A stretch of 64,000 nt of DNA from Occultella kanbiaonis (GCF_009708215.1 NZ_CP046175.1:2356001-2420000); one strand, 5' to 3'. Positions 47,598 through 56,375 are shown, counted from the stretch's first letter. Numbers and translations are program-made. Notes: generated by a model not told the origin, from the letters alone.

Positions 47598-48212
47598 CTA
47601 GCCCTCCATCTCGGAGATGTCGAGCTTGCGCTCCGGACGATTGGCGTATGGGATCTTCCACGCCGAGTGGATCGCGGCGGAGAGGAATCCCATGAACGCG
47701 AAGACGTAGAGGGTTCCGATGGGCACGCGCATCGCGGCACTCGCGCGAGCCCACTCGATCTCGATCTTGACGAACGCCTCGTAGGCGAGCGCCAGGCAGG
47801 TGGCGACCATGATGAGGGCCGAGACGACCCGGAGCACGCTGAACGCGCGGGATCCCGCGAGGACCTGGTCGAAGACCTCGATCACGATGTGGCCATTGCG
47901 CCCGACCAGGTAGCCGGTCGTCATGAAGGTCATGGCGATCATCGACAGCAGCGCGAGCTCACCCGCACCCACCCATCCGATCTCAGGGAAGTACCGGCCG
48001 ATCACCTGGTACATCACCCCGATGACGATGAGGGCGAACAGGATCACTCCGATCGTGAGCTCCACGCCTGACCAGATGCGCAGCAGGAGGGGTTCGCGCG
48101 GCACGTCCTCACCGGCGGCCGGCGCGAGGCCGTAGTTTGACGCCGCGATGTCGGGGTCCGGCGTGTCGTCGGGTTTCGGGATCCGGTCTCCATCCGGCGT
48201 GCGCTTGCTCAC
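47598..48212 (-). CDS. TRAP transporter small permease (DctQ family)
   Basis: This 204-aa protein has four helices after a hydrophilic N-terminal extension of about 45 residues. The DctQ motif is seen in MYQVIGRYFPEIGWVGAGELALLSMIAMTFMTTGYLVGRNGHIVIEVF (given by its parts VIGRYF, ELALL, GHIVIEVF). It pairs with DctM in the membrane. It is the first gene of the TRAP operon and is divergent from the aldehyde dehydrogenase gene across 271 bp that probably contains both promoters. Confidence 0.93.
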   Translation of the reverse strand: MSKRTPDGDRIPKPDDTPDPDIAASNYGLAPAAGEDVPREPLLLRIWSGVELTIGVILFALIVIGVMYQVIGRYFPEIGWVGAGELALLSMIAMTFMTTGYLVGRNGHIVIEVFDQVLAGSRAFSVLRVVSALIMVATCLALAYEAFVKIEIEWARASAAMRVPIGTLYVFAFMGFLSAAIHSAWKIPYANRPERKLDISEMEG

Positions 48213-48344
48213 GTCGTCGCCGCCGGCAAGTCAGAAGCCATAGCCAACCTCTCCGTTGGGGTCATGCCGCTCTCGGGCGCACACGGGCGACCGTCGGTGA
48301 GACTCTCGATCGTGTGCCATGCCTGCGCAAAGCCGAGTCTCGCG

Positions 48345-48418
48345 CAATGGGACACCGGCATCGCGGTGGCGCACCGACGTGTCGCGCCGATCGGGTGGTT
48401 CTGCCCAGTGAGACACCG
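48345..48418. promoter_or_regulatory. Paired 13-bp direct repeats in the divergent TRAP/dehydrogenase promoter region
   Basis: CAATGGGACACCG (48345-48357) and CAGTGAGACACCG (48406-48418) match at 11 of 13 positions and lie 61 bp apart, close to six helical turns. Good candidates for binding sites of the neighbouring IclR proteins. Confidence 0.45.
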
Positions 48419-48483
48419 TTTGTCGGCTCGGTCGGGCCTGTGTTTGCATGCCGCCGTCGGACCAGCCTGAAGACGGAGAAGTC

Positions 48484-49926
48484 ATGGCAACCACCGCACC
48501 ATCCCGGCCATTGTCGCCTGAGCAACAGAGCGAGCTCGGCGACGTATTCGCCCGCGCGCAGGCCGCGCTCGAGGTGATCGAGATCTATGACCAGGAACGC
48601 GTCGACCGCCTGATCCAGGCCATCGCCTGGGCTGTGGCCAACCGCGCCTCGTTCGAGCGGCTCGTCCGGATGGGCATCGAGGAGTCCGGGCTCGGCGACC
48701 ACGACAGCCGGATGAACAAGCGGATGAAGATCCGCGGCGTCCTCCGGGATGCACTTCGAAGCCCGTCTGTGGGAGTCATCGAGACCGATGCCGCGCGAGG
48801 CCTCGTGAAGTATGGAAAGCCGGTCGGCATCATCGGCTGCGTGGTACCCACCACCAACCCCGACCTCACGCCGGCGGGCAATGCGATCTATGCGGTCAAG
48901 GCTCGCAACGTCGTCGTGTTCTCTCCTCACCCACGCTCACGCGAGACGACGTTCGAGACGGTTCGGCTGATGCGCGAAGCACTGGAGGCCGAGGGTGCCC
49001 CGCCCGACATCCTTCAGTGCATCACCCGTCCGAGCCTCGCAGCGTCTCAGGAGGTCATGAGGCGCTCCGATCTCGTCATCGCGACCGGTGGGCAGGGCCT
49101 CGTGCGTGCGGCGTACAGGTCCGGCACCCCGGCCTACGGGGTGGGAGCCGGTAACGCGACCGAGTTCGTGGACGAGACCGCAGACCTTCAGGAGACCGCT
49201 CGCAACTGCATGCTGTCCAAGACCTCGGATTTCGGCTCGGGCTGCTCGGCCGACGGCAATGTGCTCGTGCCCGCGGCCCGCTATCGCGAGATGCTCGACG
49301 AGCTTGAGAACGTGGGTGGGTATCTCGCCTCCGCGGATGAACGTGCCGCCCTGCAGCGCGCGATGTGGGACGAGGACGGGCAGCGACTCCCAGGCACGGT
49401 CGCGATAGCCCCGCAGGCGCTCGCGCGCGCGGCGGACTTCGAGATCGACGCCGACCGACGCTTCGTCGTCGTCGAGGGGGACGGCATCGGCGAGGATCAC
49501 CAGTTCTGCAAGGAGAAACTGACGACCCTGATGACGGTCCACGCCTACGAGGGCGACTTCGAGGACGGTGTAGAACTCGCCAAGCACCTGTACGAGATCG
49601 GAGGAAAGGGCCACTCCTGCGGCATCGCGTCAACCGATGACGCCCACATCGACTACTTCGCGCGACACATGCCCGTCTCGCGCATCATGGTGCGCCAGCC
49701 CAACTCGAAGGCGAACGCGGGCTCTTTCACCAACGGGATGCCGATGACGTCCTCCATGGGATGCGGTACCTGGGGCGGCAACATCACCTCCGAGAACGTC
49801 TCGCTCCGCCACTACCTCAACACGACGTGGGTCTCACGCACGATCGCTGAGGATCGCCCCACCGACGCCGAACTCTTCGGGGACTTCTACGATGCGGAGC
49901 TCGAGACGGCGGGCGCGGTCCCATGA
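48484..49926 (+). CDS. Acylating (CoA-dependent) aldehyde dehydrogenase, sulfoacetaldehyde-dehydrogenase-like
   Basis: 480 aa. Acylating aldehyde dehydrogenases oxidise an aldehyde with NAD(P) and release it as an acyl-CoA. The nucleotide-fold segment GIIGCVVPTTNP, ending in PTTNP, is characteristic of the acylating branch (EutE, AdhE, SauS). The catalytic Cys254 lies in FGSGCSADGN, close to the SCSAD form of sulfoacetaldehyde dehydrogenase. A late GGNITSENVSLRHYLNTTWVS block is also typical of this branch. GGAG before the ATG selects 48484. ATGA overlap with the next gene. The true substrate is unknown; a small aldehyde made by the ThDP enzyme of the same operon is the simplest idea. Confidence 0.87.
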   Translation: MATTAPSRPLSPEQQSELGDVFARAQAALEVIEIYDQERVDRLIQAIAWAVANRASFERLVRMGIEESGLGDHDSRMNKRMKIRGVLRDALRSPSVGVIETDAARGLVKYGKPVGIIGCVVPTTNPDLTPAGNAIYAVKARNVVVFSPHPRSRETTFETVRLMREALEAEGAPPDILQCITRPSLAASQEVMRRSDLVIATGGQGLVRAAYRSGTPAYGVGAGNATEFVDETADLQETARNCMLSKTSDFGSGCSADGNVLVPAARYREMLDELENVGGYLASADERAALQRAMWDEDGQRLPGTVAIAPQALARAADFEIDADRRFVVVEGDGIGEDHQFCKEKLTTLMTVHAYEGDFEDGVELAKHLYEIGGKGHSCGIASTDDAHIDYFARHMPVSRIMVRQPNSKANAGSFTNGMPMTSSMGCGTWGGNITSENVSLRHYLNTTWVSRTIAEDRPTDAELFGDFYDAELETAGAVP

Positions 49927-50783
49927 CCGAGCACTCGCCCGAGGAACTCGTCGCCGAGGTTCGGCGGTGGTGGAGCACCGGAATCATCGACGTCCGACCA
50001 GGAGAGATCGCCCTGCGCGGCTACCCGATCCAGGAACTGATCGGTGACGCGAGTCTCGTCGAGACGATCTGGCTCATGCTGCGTGGCGAGCTGCCGACAC
50101 GAGCGGAGGCCGCGCTGCTGGAGGCGGCCATGGTGGCGTCCGTCGACCACGGACCCCAAGCCCCCTCGATCGCGATCGGACGGATGGCGGTGACGTGCGG
50201 GTCGCCGATCAACGCGGCGATGGCGTCGGCCATCAACGTCCTCGACGACGTGCACGGCGGTGCCGGCCAGCAGTGCATGGAGCTGTACCTCGAGATCGAT
50301 GGCGAACGCGACCGCTCCGGCGGACTCGACACCGCCGTCGGGCTGGTCCTCCAGCGGCGTCGCGAGGCGGGGCTGAACTACGTGCCAGGATTTGGTCACC
50401 GACTTCACCCGCTCGACCCGAGGACACCCCGTCTGCTGGCGCTCGTCGACTCCGGCGCCGCAGCGGGTGTCGTGGACGGCCGGTTCGCCGCCATCGGCCG
50501 TGCCGTCGAAGTTGCGCTCAGCACGGGCAAGGCGGCACGCGTCCCGATGAACATCGACGGGGCGACGGCGGTCGTGTACTGCGAGCTCGGGCTCAGACCC
50601 GAGCTCGGACGCGGGGTGTTCGTCCTCGCGCGCTCGATCGGCATCCTCGCCCATGCCGCCGAGCAGTTGGCGCAGGGTGGACGCATCAAGGGCCCCACGC
50701 CGAAGTCGGTCCGCTACACCTACACCGGGCCGGCGCGGCGACCGGTCCCTCGCGATCGCGACGCCAGAAGGAGCCCGCTATGA
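49923..50783 (+). CDS. Short citrate-synthase-family enzyme (citryl-CoA-lyase-like)
   Basis: This 286-aa protein lacks most of the N-terminal 80-100 residues of ordinary citrate synthases. All three catalytic positions are present: H111 in DDVHGGAG, H159 in VPGFGHRLHPLDPR, and D212 in PMNIDGA. A substrate Arg is kept in the GHR/DPR segments. Such short forms include citryl-CoA lyases, but because the catalytic triad is complete, condensation of an acyl-CoA with an oxoacid (or the reverse cleavage) is equally possible. Sandwiched between an acylating dehydrogenase and a ThDP enzyme with ATGA overlaps on both sides, so the three should act in one pathway. Confidence 0.82.
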   Translation: MTEHSPEELVAEVRRWWSTGIIDVRPGEIALRGYPIQELIGDASLVETIWLMLRGELPTRAEAALLEAAMVASVDHGPQAPSIAIGRMAVTCGSPINAAMASAINVLDDVHGGAGQQCMELYLEIDGERDRSGGLDTAVGLVLQRRREAGLNYVPGFGHRLHPLDPRTPRLLALVDSGAAAGVVDGRFAAIGRAVEVALSTGKAARVPMNIDGATAVVYCELGLRPELGRGVFVLARSIGILAHAAEQLAQGGRIKGPTPKSVRYTYTGPARRPVPRDRDARRSPL

Positions 50784-52543
50784 AGGACCTCGTCTCCAAC
50801 CAGATCGTCCGATATCTCCGGGCGCGCCAGGTCGAGCACATCTTCGGACTCTGCGGGCACACGAACATCGCGCTGCTCGCCGCCATCGAGAAGAGTGCCA
50901 GCATCTCCTTCGTCAACGTGCGTCACGAGCAGATCGCGTCGCACGCCGCCGACGGCTACGCCCGGGTGACCAAGCGGGCGTCGGTGGTGCTGACCCACCT
51001 CGGACCAGGGATGACGAATGCCGCGACCGGTGTGGCGAACGCCGCACTCGACTCGATCCCGATGGTCGTGATAGCCGGCGACGTACCGAGTCACTACTAC
51101 GGCAAGCATCCGCACCAGGAGATCAACCTCCACGCCGACGGCGCCCAGTACGAGATCTACCGACCGTTCGTGAAGAGGGCCTGGCGGCTCGACCGCGCGC
51201 ACCTCGTGGCCGAGGTGCTCGACAAGGCGTTCACCCTCGCCGAGAGCGGCCGGCCCGGGCCGGTGCTCGTCGACGTGCCGATGGACGTGTTCTCCGCCGA
51301 GGTCGATGTCGCCTCGTTCGACAAGGTGATCGCCAACACCCGGTCGCTCGCGAAGCCGAGCCTCGACGAAGCGGTGGCCGAACAGATCGTGGGCAACCTC
51401 CTCGCCGCGGAACGCCCGGTCCTGTACGTCGGCGGCGGGATCGTCGGCGCCGACGCCGCGGCGGAACTCGCCGAGTTCGCCGAACTGCTCTCGCTTCCCG
51501 TTGCCCACAGCCTCATGGGCAAGGGCGCGTTACCGGATGACAACCCGCTGGTTCTGGGTATGACGGGATTCTGGGGAACGGCTCTCGTCAACTCCACGAC
51601 GCGCACCGCCGACTGGATCCTCGCCCTCGGCACTCGCTTCGCCGAGGCAGACTCGAGCTCGTGGTACCCGGAGTACACATTCGACATCCCCGCCACCAAA
51701 CTCATGCAGATCGACATCGATCCCGCCGAACTGGGCCGCAACTACCCCCTCGAGATCGGCGCGCTCGCCGACCTCAAGGCCGCGCTCATGGTGTTGGTGA
51801 GGGTCGCGCGTCGGCTCGCGCCGGCCGGCGTTTCCCGCGCCGCCCTGCGCGCGCAGATCGCGGCGAACCGTCAAGCACTGAAGGATCGCAACGCTGCGGC
51901 GCAGGCATCCGACGACTGGCCCATGCGCCCCGAGCGGATCCTCTCCGAGACGAGGGAAGTGCTCCCCGCCGACGCGATCATCACCACCGATGTGGGATGG
52001 AACAAGAACGGCGTCGGCCAGCAGTTCGACGTCCTGACGCCGGGCACGTTCCTCACCCCCGGGGGCTTCGCGACGATGGGCTTCGGCGCGTCCGCAGCGG
52101 TCGGAGCGAAGTTGGCCGGACGCGATCGCGTCGTCGTGTCGCTCGTGGGGGACGGCGGCTTCGGGCAGAACCCGTCCGTACTCTCGACCGCCCGGGAAGA
52201 GCGCATTCCCGTGGTTTGGGTCGTCATGAACAACAACGCGTTCGGCACCATCGCAGGTCTCGAGAAGGCGGCGTTCGGCACGACATACGGGACGGTCTTC
52301 GGGGACGTCGAGGATCCGATGTACACCGACTACGCGGCGATCGCTCGCGCCTACGGCGTCGAAGGAATCAGGGTCACGTCGGCGTCGGAGTTCAAACCCG
52401 CGCTCGAACGGGCCATCGCCCTGGACGAGCCGGTCGTGATCGACGTGTCGATGGTCAACGTGCCCACGCCCACCACCGGACATTGGAACATCCTGGACAT
52501 CTACTCGCCGGGCAAGAGGCTGGAGCACCTCGCGACGAACTGA
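50780..52543 (+). CDS. Thiamine-diphosphate-dependent enzyme (acetolactate-synthase-like)
   Basis: 587 aa with the three-domain ThDP layout. The N-terminal Pyr domain has FGLCGHTNIALL and the catalytic Glu50 in VRHEQIASHAADGYAR. The central domain (about 200-340) follows, and the C-terminal PP domain has the metal motif GDGGFGQNPSVL through VMNNNAFG. It resembles acetolactate synthase, oxalyl-CoA decarboxylase and sulfoacetaldehyde acetyltransferase without clearly being any of them. It could decarboxylate or ligate a 2-oxoacid. GAAGGAG precedes the ATG, which overlaps the previous stop. It is the last gene of the operon. Confidence 0.86.
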   Translation: MKDLVSNQIVRYLRARQVEHIFGLCGHTNIALLAAIEKSASISFVNVRHEQIASHAADGYARVTKRASVVLTHLGPGMTNAATGVANAALDSIPMVVIAGDVPSHYYGKHPHQEINLHADGAQYEIYRPFVKRAWRLDRAHLVAEVLDKAFTLAESGRPGPVLVDVPMDVFSAEVDVASFDKVIANTRSLAKPSLDEAVAEQIVGNLLAAERPVLYVGGGIVGADAAAELAEFAELLSLPVAHSLMGKGALPDDNPLVLGMTGFWGTALVNSTTRTADWILALGTRFAEADSSSWYPEYTFDIPATKLMQIDIDPAELGRNYPLEIGALADLKAALMVLVRVARRLAPAGVSRAALRAQIAANRQALKDRNAAAQASDDWPMRPERILSETREVLPADAIITTDVGWNKNGVGQQFDVLTPGTFLTPGGFATMGFGASAAVGAKLAGRDRVVVSLVGDGGFGQNPSVLSTAREERIPVVWVVMNNNAFGTIAGLEKAAFGTTYGTVFGDVEDPMYTDYAAIARAYGVEGIRVTSASEFKPALERAIALDEPVVIDVSMVNVPTPTTGHWNILDIYSPGKRLEHLATN

Positions 52544-53123
52544 GATCGGTGCATCGAGACGAGGGATCGCCGACGCCGAGAGCCCTGCGAACAAGCCAGA
52601 AGATGCCACCACCGGCACCAACATGGCTCGGGGTGAAGCGCGCCAGGTTCTCTGCCGCCGCAATCTGGGTTGCGACTCCCGGGTGAGGGTCGCGTAGTGG
52701 CTTTCGAACTCCGCTGGGCTCGTCATGCCAAGGGAGCCGTGAAGCCACCGTTTGGTTGTACCAGTCGACTGATGTACCGGGCGCTTCTCGGGCGAGGTCT
52801 TGTCTCCACCCAGGTCGAACTCGCTTTCACCGCCGCGCTCGACCTCGAAGGGGCTCCTCGAGGCCTTCGCCTCGTCGCAGCCTTGCGCTGGCCCACCGTC
52901 AGACCCATCCAGTTGGCGTAGAGCACTCCACCCACCACGCGACGCCACACCGACATGCGGACGTTCTCAGAGGTTCAACTGAGGCAACGTCTGGATCCAC
53001 GCGGAGGTCTTCATGAGTCAACGCGCATCCTTGACGCCCATCGGCACCGCACCTACGATCAGCCAGATCCAATTACAGTCGCCTCAATGGTTGATTATGT
53101 TGGGTCTAAAATTAGGAGACGAG
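52544..53123. other. Gap with IS debris and the promoter of the beta-propeller gene
   Basis: Apart from the transposase fragment, no gene was supported. Base composition is lower in GC than the flanks around 53040-53120. A TAAAAT hexamer (53107-53112) and TAGGAGACG precede the ATG at 53124. Confidence 0.5.
52660..52785 (-). mobile_element. IS3-family transposase C-terminal remnant (frameshifted)
   Basis: On the minus strand one frame reads TSVDWYNQ and the next reads KRWLHGSLGMTSPAEFESHY followed by ATLTRESQP. Joined, these give the typical end of IS3-family OrfB (WYN-x-RxLHxSLG-M-x-SPAEFE-x-HYATL). At least one frameshift separates them and the DDE core is absent. No terminal inverted repeats were identified. 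It shows past insertion activity next to the catabolic operon. Confidence 0.7.
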
Positions 53124-55043
53124 ATGGATCGTCGGACCATGTTGCGCATGACCGTGCTGGCCGCCGGGGCGGGCACGGGGATGGCGTGGACCTCGAGCTC
53201 GAGCGCCGGCGCGCAAGAGCCGGTAGAGACCGTTGACCTCGGACCCGCCACGTTGGCCTGCACGACCCTCTCGGGAGGTTTCGTCGGCGATCGTCCCTAC
53301 ATCGTTTCGCACTTGTTGCAGCCCGTGCGACTCGGCGTGTTCACTCCCGCCGCGGACCAGATCGTCGACCTGGTGGAGATCCCTTCCGGCGGAGGAGCAT
53401 GGGCAAGTCTCGTGGACGCCGAGCGGATCTACGTCGGTACGCACACCGTCGCCGACCTGTACGCCTTCGACACGACCACGCACCGGCTCGACAAGCTGGC
53501 CGGCCCGGCAGGAGCGACGTACATCTGGGATATGACGCGCACCTCGGATGGCACCATCTTCCTGGGCACCTACCCGGACGGGAAGGTCTGGGAGTACCGG
53601 CCCGCCGACAACACCCTTATCGACAGGGGCGTCGCCGTCGCTGGGCAGAAATACGTGCGCAGCATCATCGCCGACGACACCACCGTCTATGCGGGGGTGG
53701 GGGCGCAGGCCACCCTGGTGGCCTATGACCGCGGGACCGGCACGCGGACCGACATCACACCGCCGGAGCTCAGCGGTGAAGCCTTCATCTATCAACTGAC
53801 TCAGACCGACAGCCACGTGATCGGCGGCACCCATGGCTCCGGTGTGATCGCGATCATCTCGAAGGCGGATCCGGGCGACTATCGGATCGTGCACCCCGAC
53901 TCGGGCATCACCATCGGCAAGATGGCAGCGCAGGACGACGATGTCTACTACGGCGCCGGTGATTCTCTCTGGCACCTCGACCTCACCACAGGGGTCGCAG
54001 AAGCTGTCGGTGCCACGGCCGGCGGGGACTTCATCACCGCGGTCAGCATTCGCGCCACCACGGTCGCCGTCTTCACCAACTCGGCGACCATGTGGACCTA
54101 CGACCGCAGCACGGGGACCATGTCCATGGCCGATCTCCAGGCGGCCGGGATGCCTTCCGCACCCGATCTGCCACAGTCGATCGCCGTCCACGCCGACAAC
54201 GTCTATGTCGGAGGGCACGGTGGCTTCCAGATCCACCACCGGAGGGCGCCGGCTGCCACAGATCGAGTCCGCCTCGGTGGTGAGGTCAAGGCGATGCAGG
54301 CAGTGCGGAACACGCTCTATCTCGCGATGTATCCCTCGGCGACGATCGTGGCCTACAACCCGACCACGGGTGCCCTGAACACGATCGCGTCGATCGGACA
54401 CGACCAGAACCGCCCCGGCGACATCACCTACCATCGCCGGAGCCAGCTTCTCCTCGTCCCGACCAGCCCTGGCTACGGCCAGCTGGGTGGAGCGCTGTCG
54501 ACGCTGGACCTGCGCACCCGGAAGCTCGATGTCTACCGCAACCTGGTCGAGAACCACGCGTTGGTCTCGGTCGCCGCCCATGAACGGCGCGGCCTCGCGT
54601 ACGTCGGGAGTGCTCCGCCCGACAGTTCGTACGGTCCGGCAACCGTGGCGATCTTCGACCTGGGGACCCGGACCCGAGTCGGCACCACGGTGCCCGACAG
54701 TGCGGCGACGTCGATCCCGTCGCTGGTCGTCCTGCGCGACGCGCTCTACGGCACAACGAATGATGGCCTGCTGTTCAGGATCGACACCCGCAGCGGCGAG
54801 CTGCTCCGAACCGCCGAGATCGGCACGGCCCGAGTGGATCTCACGGTCTCTGACGATGTGCTCTACGCCGTTGATCACCAACGTCTCTGGAGGATCGACC
54901 CGACCACGTTGAGCGCCGAGACACTGGTGGATGAACTGGCTGCCGACCCGACCAGCTTTCCCATGGTGGCCGCGGACGGGACCGACCTCTTCACCATCAC
55001 CGGACGCAACCTTCTGCAAGTCTCGCTGCACTCAGTCCCGTAG
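53124..55043 (+). CDS. Exported beta-propeller (PQQ/WD-like) protein, Tat signal
   Basis: This 639-aa protein begins MDRRTMLRMTVLAAGAGTGM, a twin-arginine-type signal, with a likely cleavage after SAGAQ. The remainder is a repeated beta pattern: short strands with VYVGTHTVADLYAFD, GTIFLGTYPDGKVWEY, VYAGVGAQATLVAYD, LYLAMYPSATIVAYN and VYVGGHGGFQ-type units of about 45-50 residues. This indicates two propellers or one large one. No catalytic motif recognised; such proteins are ligand-binding or quinoprotein-like. ATG 53124 has AGGAG at 5-nt spacing; an open frame extends to 53013 but lacks these features. It may be the extracellular component of the island's catabolic role or unrelated. Confidence 0.75.
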   Translation: MDRRTMLRMTVLAAGAGTGMAWTSSSSAGAQEPVETVDLGPATLACTTLSGGFVGDRPYIVSHLLQPVRLGVFTPAADQIVDLVEIPSGGGAWASLVDAERIYVGTHTVADLYAFDTTTHRLDKLAGPAGATYIWDMTRTSDGTIFLGTYPDGKVWEYRPADNTLIDRGVAVAGQKYVRSIIADDTTVYAGVGAQATLVAYDRGTGTRTDITPPELSGEAFIYQLTQTDSHVIGGTHGSGVIAIISKADPGDYRIVHPDSGITIGKMAAQDDDVYYGAGDSLWHLDLTTGVAEAVGATAGGDFITAVSIRATTVAVFTNSATMWTYDRSTGTMSMADLQAAGMPSAPDLPQSIAVHADNVYVGGHGGFQIHHRRAPAATDRVRLGGEVKAMQAVRNTLYLAMYPSATIVAYNPTTGALNTIASIGHDQNRPGDITYHRRSQLLLVPTSPGYGQLGGALSTLDLRTRKLDVYRNLVENHALVSVAAHERRGLAYVGSAPPDSSYGPATVAIFDLGTRTRVGTTVPDSAATSIPSLVVLRDALYGTTNDGLLFRIDTRSGELLRTAEIGTARVDLTVSDDVLYAVDHQRLWRIDPTTLSAETLVDELAADPTSFPMVAADGTDLFTITGRNLLQVSLHSVP

Positions 55044-55359
55044 CCGTGATCCACCGACCTGGGTGTCGGTCGATCGAGGCAAAGGGCCGGGTCCCGTACC
55101 GGGTCACCCTGATGCGTGTGGGGGCGGAGCTGCGTGCCGCGGCACAGGACATGCTCGCGGTGATGTTGACGAGGATCCACGCCGAGATGCGGGTGCTGCT
55201 GGGTGCGAACCCGTCGACGCAGCAGCGGGCATGCGTTGTCATACCCTTGGCGAAGCAGGGGCCAGATGTAGCCACTTGGAGTTAGCCTGCGAGGGTTACT
55301 CAGGGCCCACTGATCAGGCCGAGAGATGCCGACTGGTGGGTCTGGTTGTACCTCGCTGC
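55044..55359. other. Gap between propeller gene and tRNA; possible decayed ORF
   Basis: A plus-strand frame here reads LRAAAQDMLAVMLTRIHAEM and is helical in character, reminiscent of the N-terminal helix of PucR/CdaR-type regulators. It has no start context and stops at 55285. It is probably a fragment brought with the island or chance. No other feature seen. Confidence 0.35.
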
Positions 55360-55436
55360 TGGTGCCCCGAGTGGGATTCGAACCCACACTGGATCGGGTT
55401 TGAGCCGAACGCCTCTGCCGGTTGGGCTATCGGGGC
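55360..55436 (-). tRNA. tRNA with CAA anticodon, short variable loop, encoded CCA
   Basis: Acceptor GCCCCGA (ending at 55436) pairs with TCGGGGC before ACCA. The T-arm is GTGGG-TTCGAAT-CCCAC. The anticodon loop CTCAAAC gives anticodon CAA, which reads the leucine codon UUG. The D-stem GCCC/AGGC has three good pairs. The variable region is only about five bases, whereas bacterial tRNA-Leu normally has a long arm. The anticodon stem has a T-T pair at its outer end. It could be an unusual tRNA-Leu, a degenerate tRNA, or a tRNA with other identity. Located immediately upstream of pdtaR and at the edge of the putative island. Confidence 0.82.
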
Positions 55437-55486
55437 CAGTGCGCCGCGTCACTGCGATCGCTGTCGTGCCATTCTGGCACAGGCAT

Positions 55487-55492
55487 TAGGCT
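55487..55492 (+). promoter_or_regulatory. -10-like hexamer of a probable leaderless promoter (pdtaR)
   Basis: TAGGCT ends 8 nt before the GTG at 55501, with no Shine-Dalgarno. Confidence 0.55.
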
Positions 55493-55500
55493 AGGCGATC

Positions 55501-56199
55501 GTGAGCACGGATGAGACCACCGGCGGGAAGCCGGGCAAGAAGTCGTCGAACGACGCAGATCTCCTCGACCTCGACACGGCCCCTGCGGCCGAGCCGGCGC
55601 CGAAGCCCAAGGCGGGGCGGACCCGACGCGTGGTCGTGGCCGAGGACGAGGCTCTGATCCGCCTCGACGTGGTCGAGACGCTCAACGAGGCCGGGTACGA
55701 GGTGGTCGGCGAGGCCGGTGACGGGGAGACCGCCGTGCGGCTGGCCACCGAGCTCGAACCGGACATCGTGGTGATGGACGTGAAGATGCCCATCCTCGAC
55801 GGCATCTCCGCGGCCGAGCGCATCACGAAGGCACGGATCGCCCCGGTCGTGCTGCTGACCGCCTTCTCGCAGACCGAACTCGTGGAGCGCGCCCGGGACG
55901 CCGGCGCCATGGCGTACGTCGTCAAGCCGTTCACCCCGAACGACCTGCTGCCTGCCCTGGAGATCGCCCTCTCGCGGCACCAGGAGATCGCGGCCCTGGA
56001 GTCCGAGGTCGCTGACCTGACCGACCGCTTCGAGACCCGCAAGCGGGTGGACCGGGCCAAGGGCCTGCTGATGACGAAGATGGGCCTGTCCGAGCCGGAG
56101 TCGTTCCGGTGGATCCAGAAGACCTCGATGGACCGGCGTCTCACCATGCGTGAGGTCGCCGACGCCGTCATCGCGCAGGTCGGCGCGGCCAAGGACTGA
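55501..56199 (+). CDS. pdtaR: ANTAR-domain response regulator (PdtaR family)
   Basis: 232 aa. A disordered N-terminal extension of about 40 residues is followed by a receiver domain: VVVAEDEALIRLD with the acidic pocket, phospho-acceptor D93 in VVMDVKMPILDG, and VKPF with the conserved Lys. Residues about 165-225 form an ANTAR RNA-binding domain (RAKGLLMTKMGLSEPESFRWIQKTSMDRR). In mycobacteria the orthologue, paired with the kinase PdtaS, acts by antitermination at ANTAR hairpins. The kinase is not in this window. A long hairpin follows the gene. Confidence 0.93.
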   Translation: MSTDETTGGKPGKKSSNDADLLDLDTAPAAEPAPKPKAGRTRRVVVAEDEALIRLDVVETLNEAGYEVVGEAGDGETAVRLATELEPDIVVMDVKMPILDGISAAERITKARIAPVVLLTAFSQTELVERARDAGAMAYVVKPFTPNDLLPALEIALSRHQEIAALESEVADLTDRFETRKRVDRAKGLLMTKMGLSEPESFRWIQKTSMDRRLTMREVADAVIAQVGAAKD

Positions 56200-56208
56200 C
56201 GCACGCAA

Positions 56209-56255
56209 CGGCCGACGACCGCAGTGACCGCACCCGCGGTCACGGTCGTCGGCCG
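56209..56255 (+). terminator. Two-segment hairpin after pdtaR
   Basis: An 8-bp inner stem (56224-56231 with 56236-56243) and a 12-bp outer stem (56209-56220 with 56244-56255) are separated by a 3-nt bulge. TTCTT follows. Confidence 0.8.
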
Positions 56256-56375
56256 TTCTTGTGGCGTTTCAATCCTGGTCCGGGTTTCATTCGTTCGAAT
56301 GCATATCGGGACTTCTGCCCGTGGCCCCATCGGGCGTATGGTGGGGGCCGACCTCGCTGGAACGGACGATGAACG

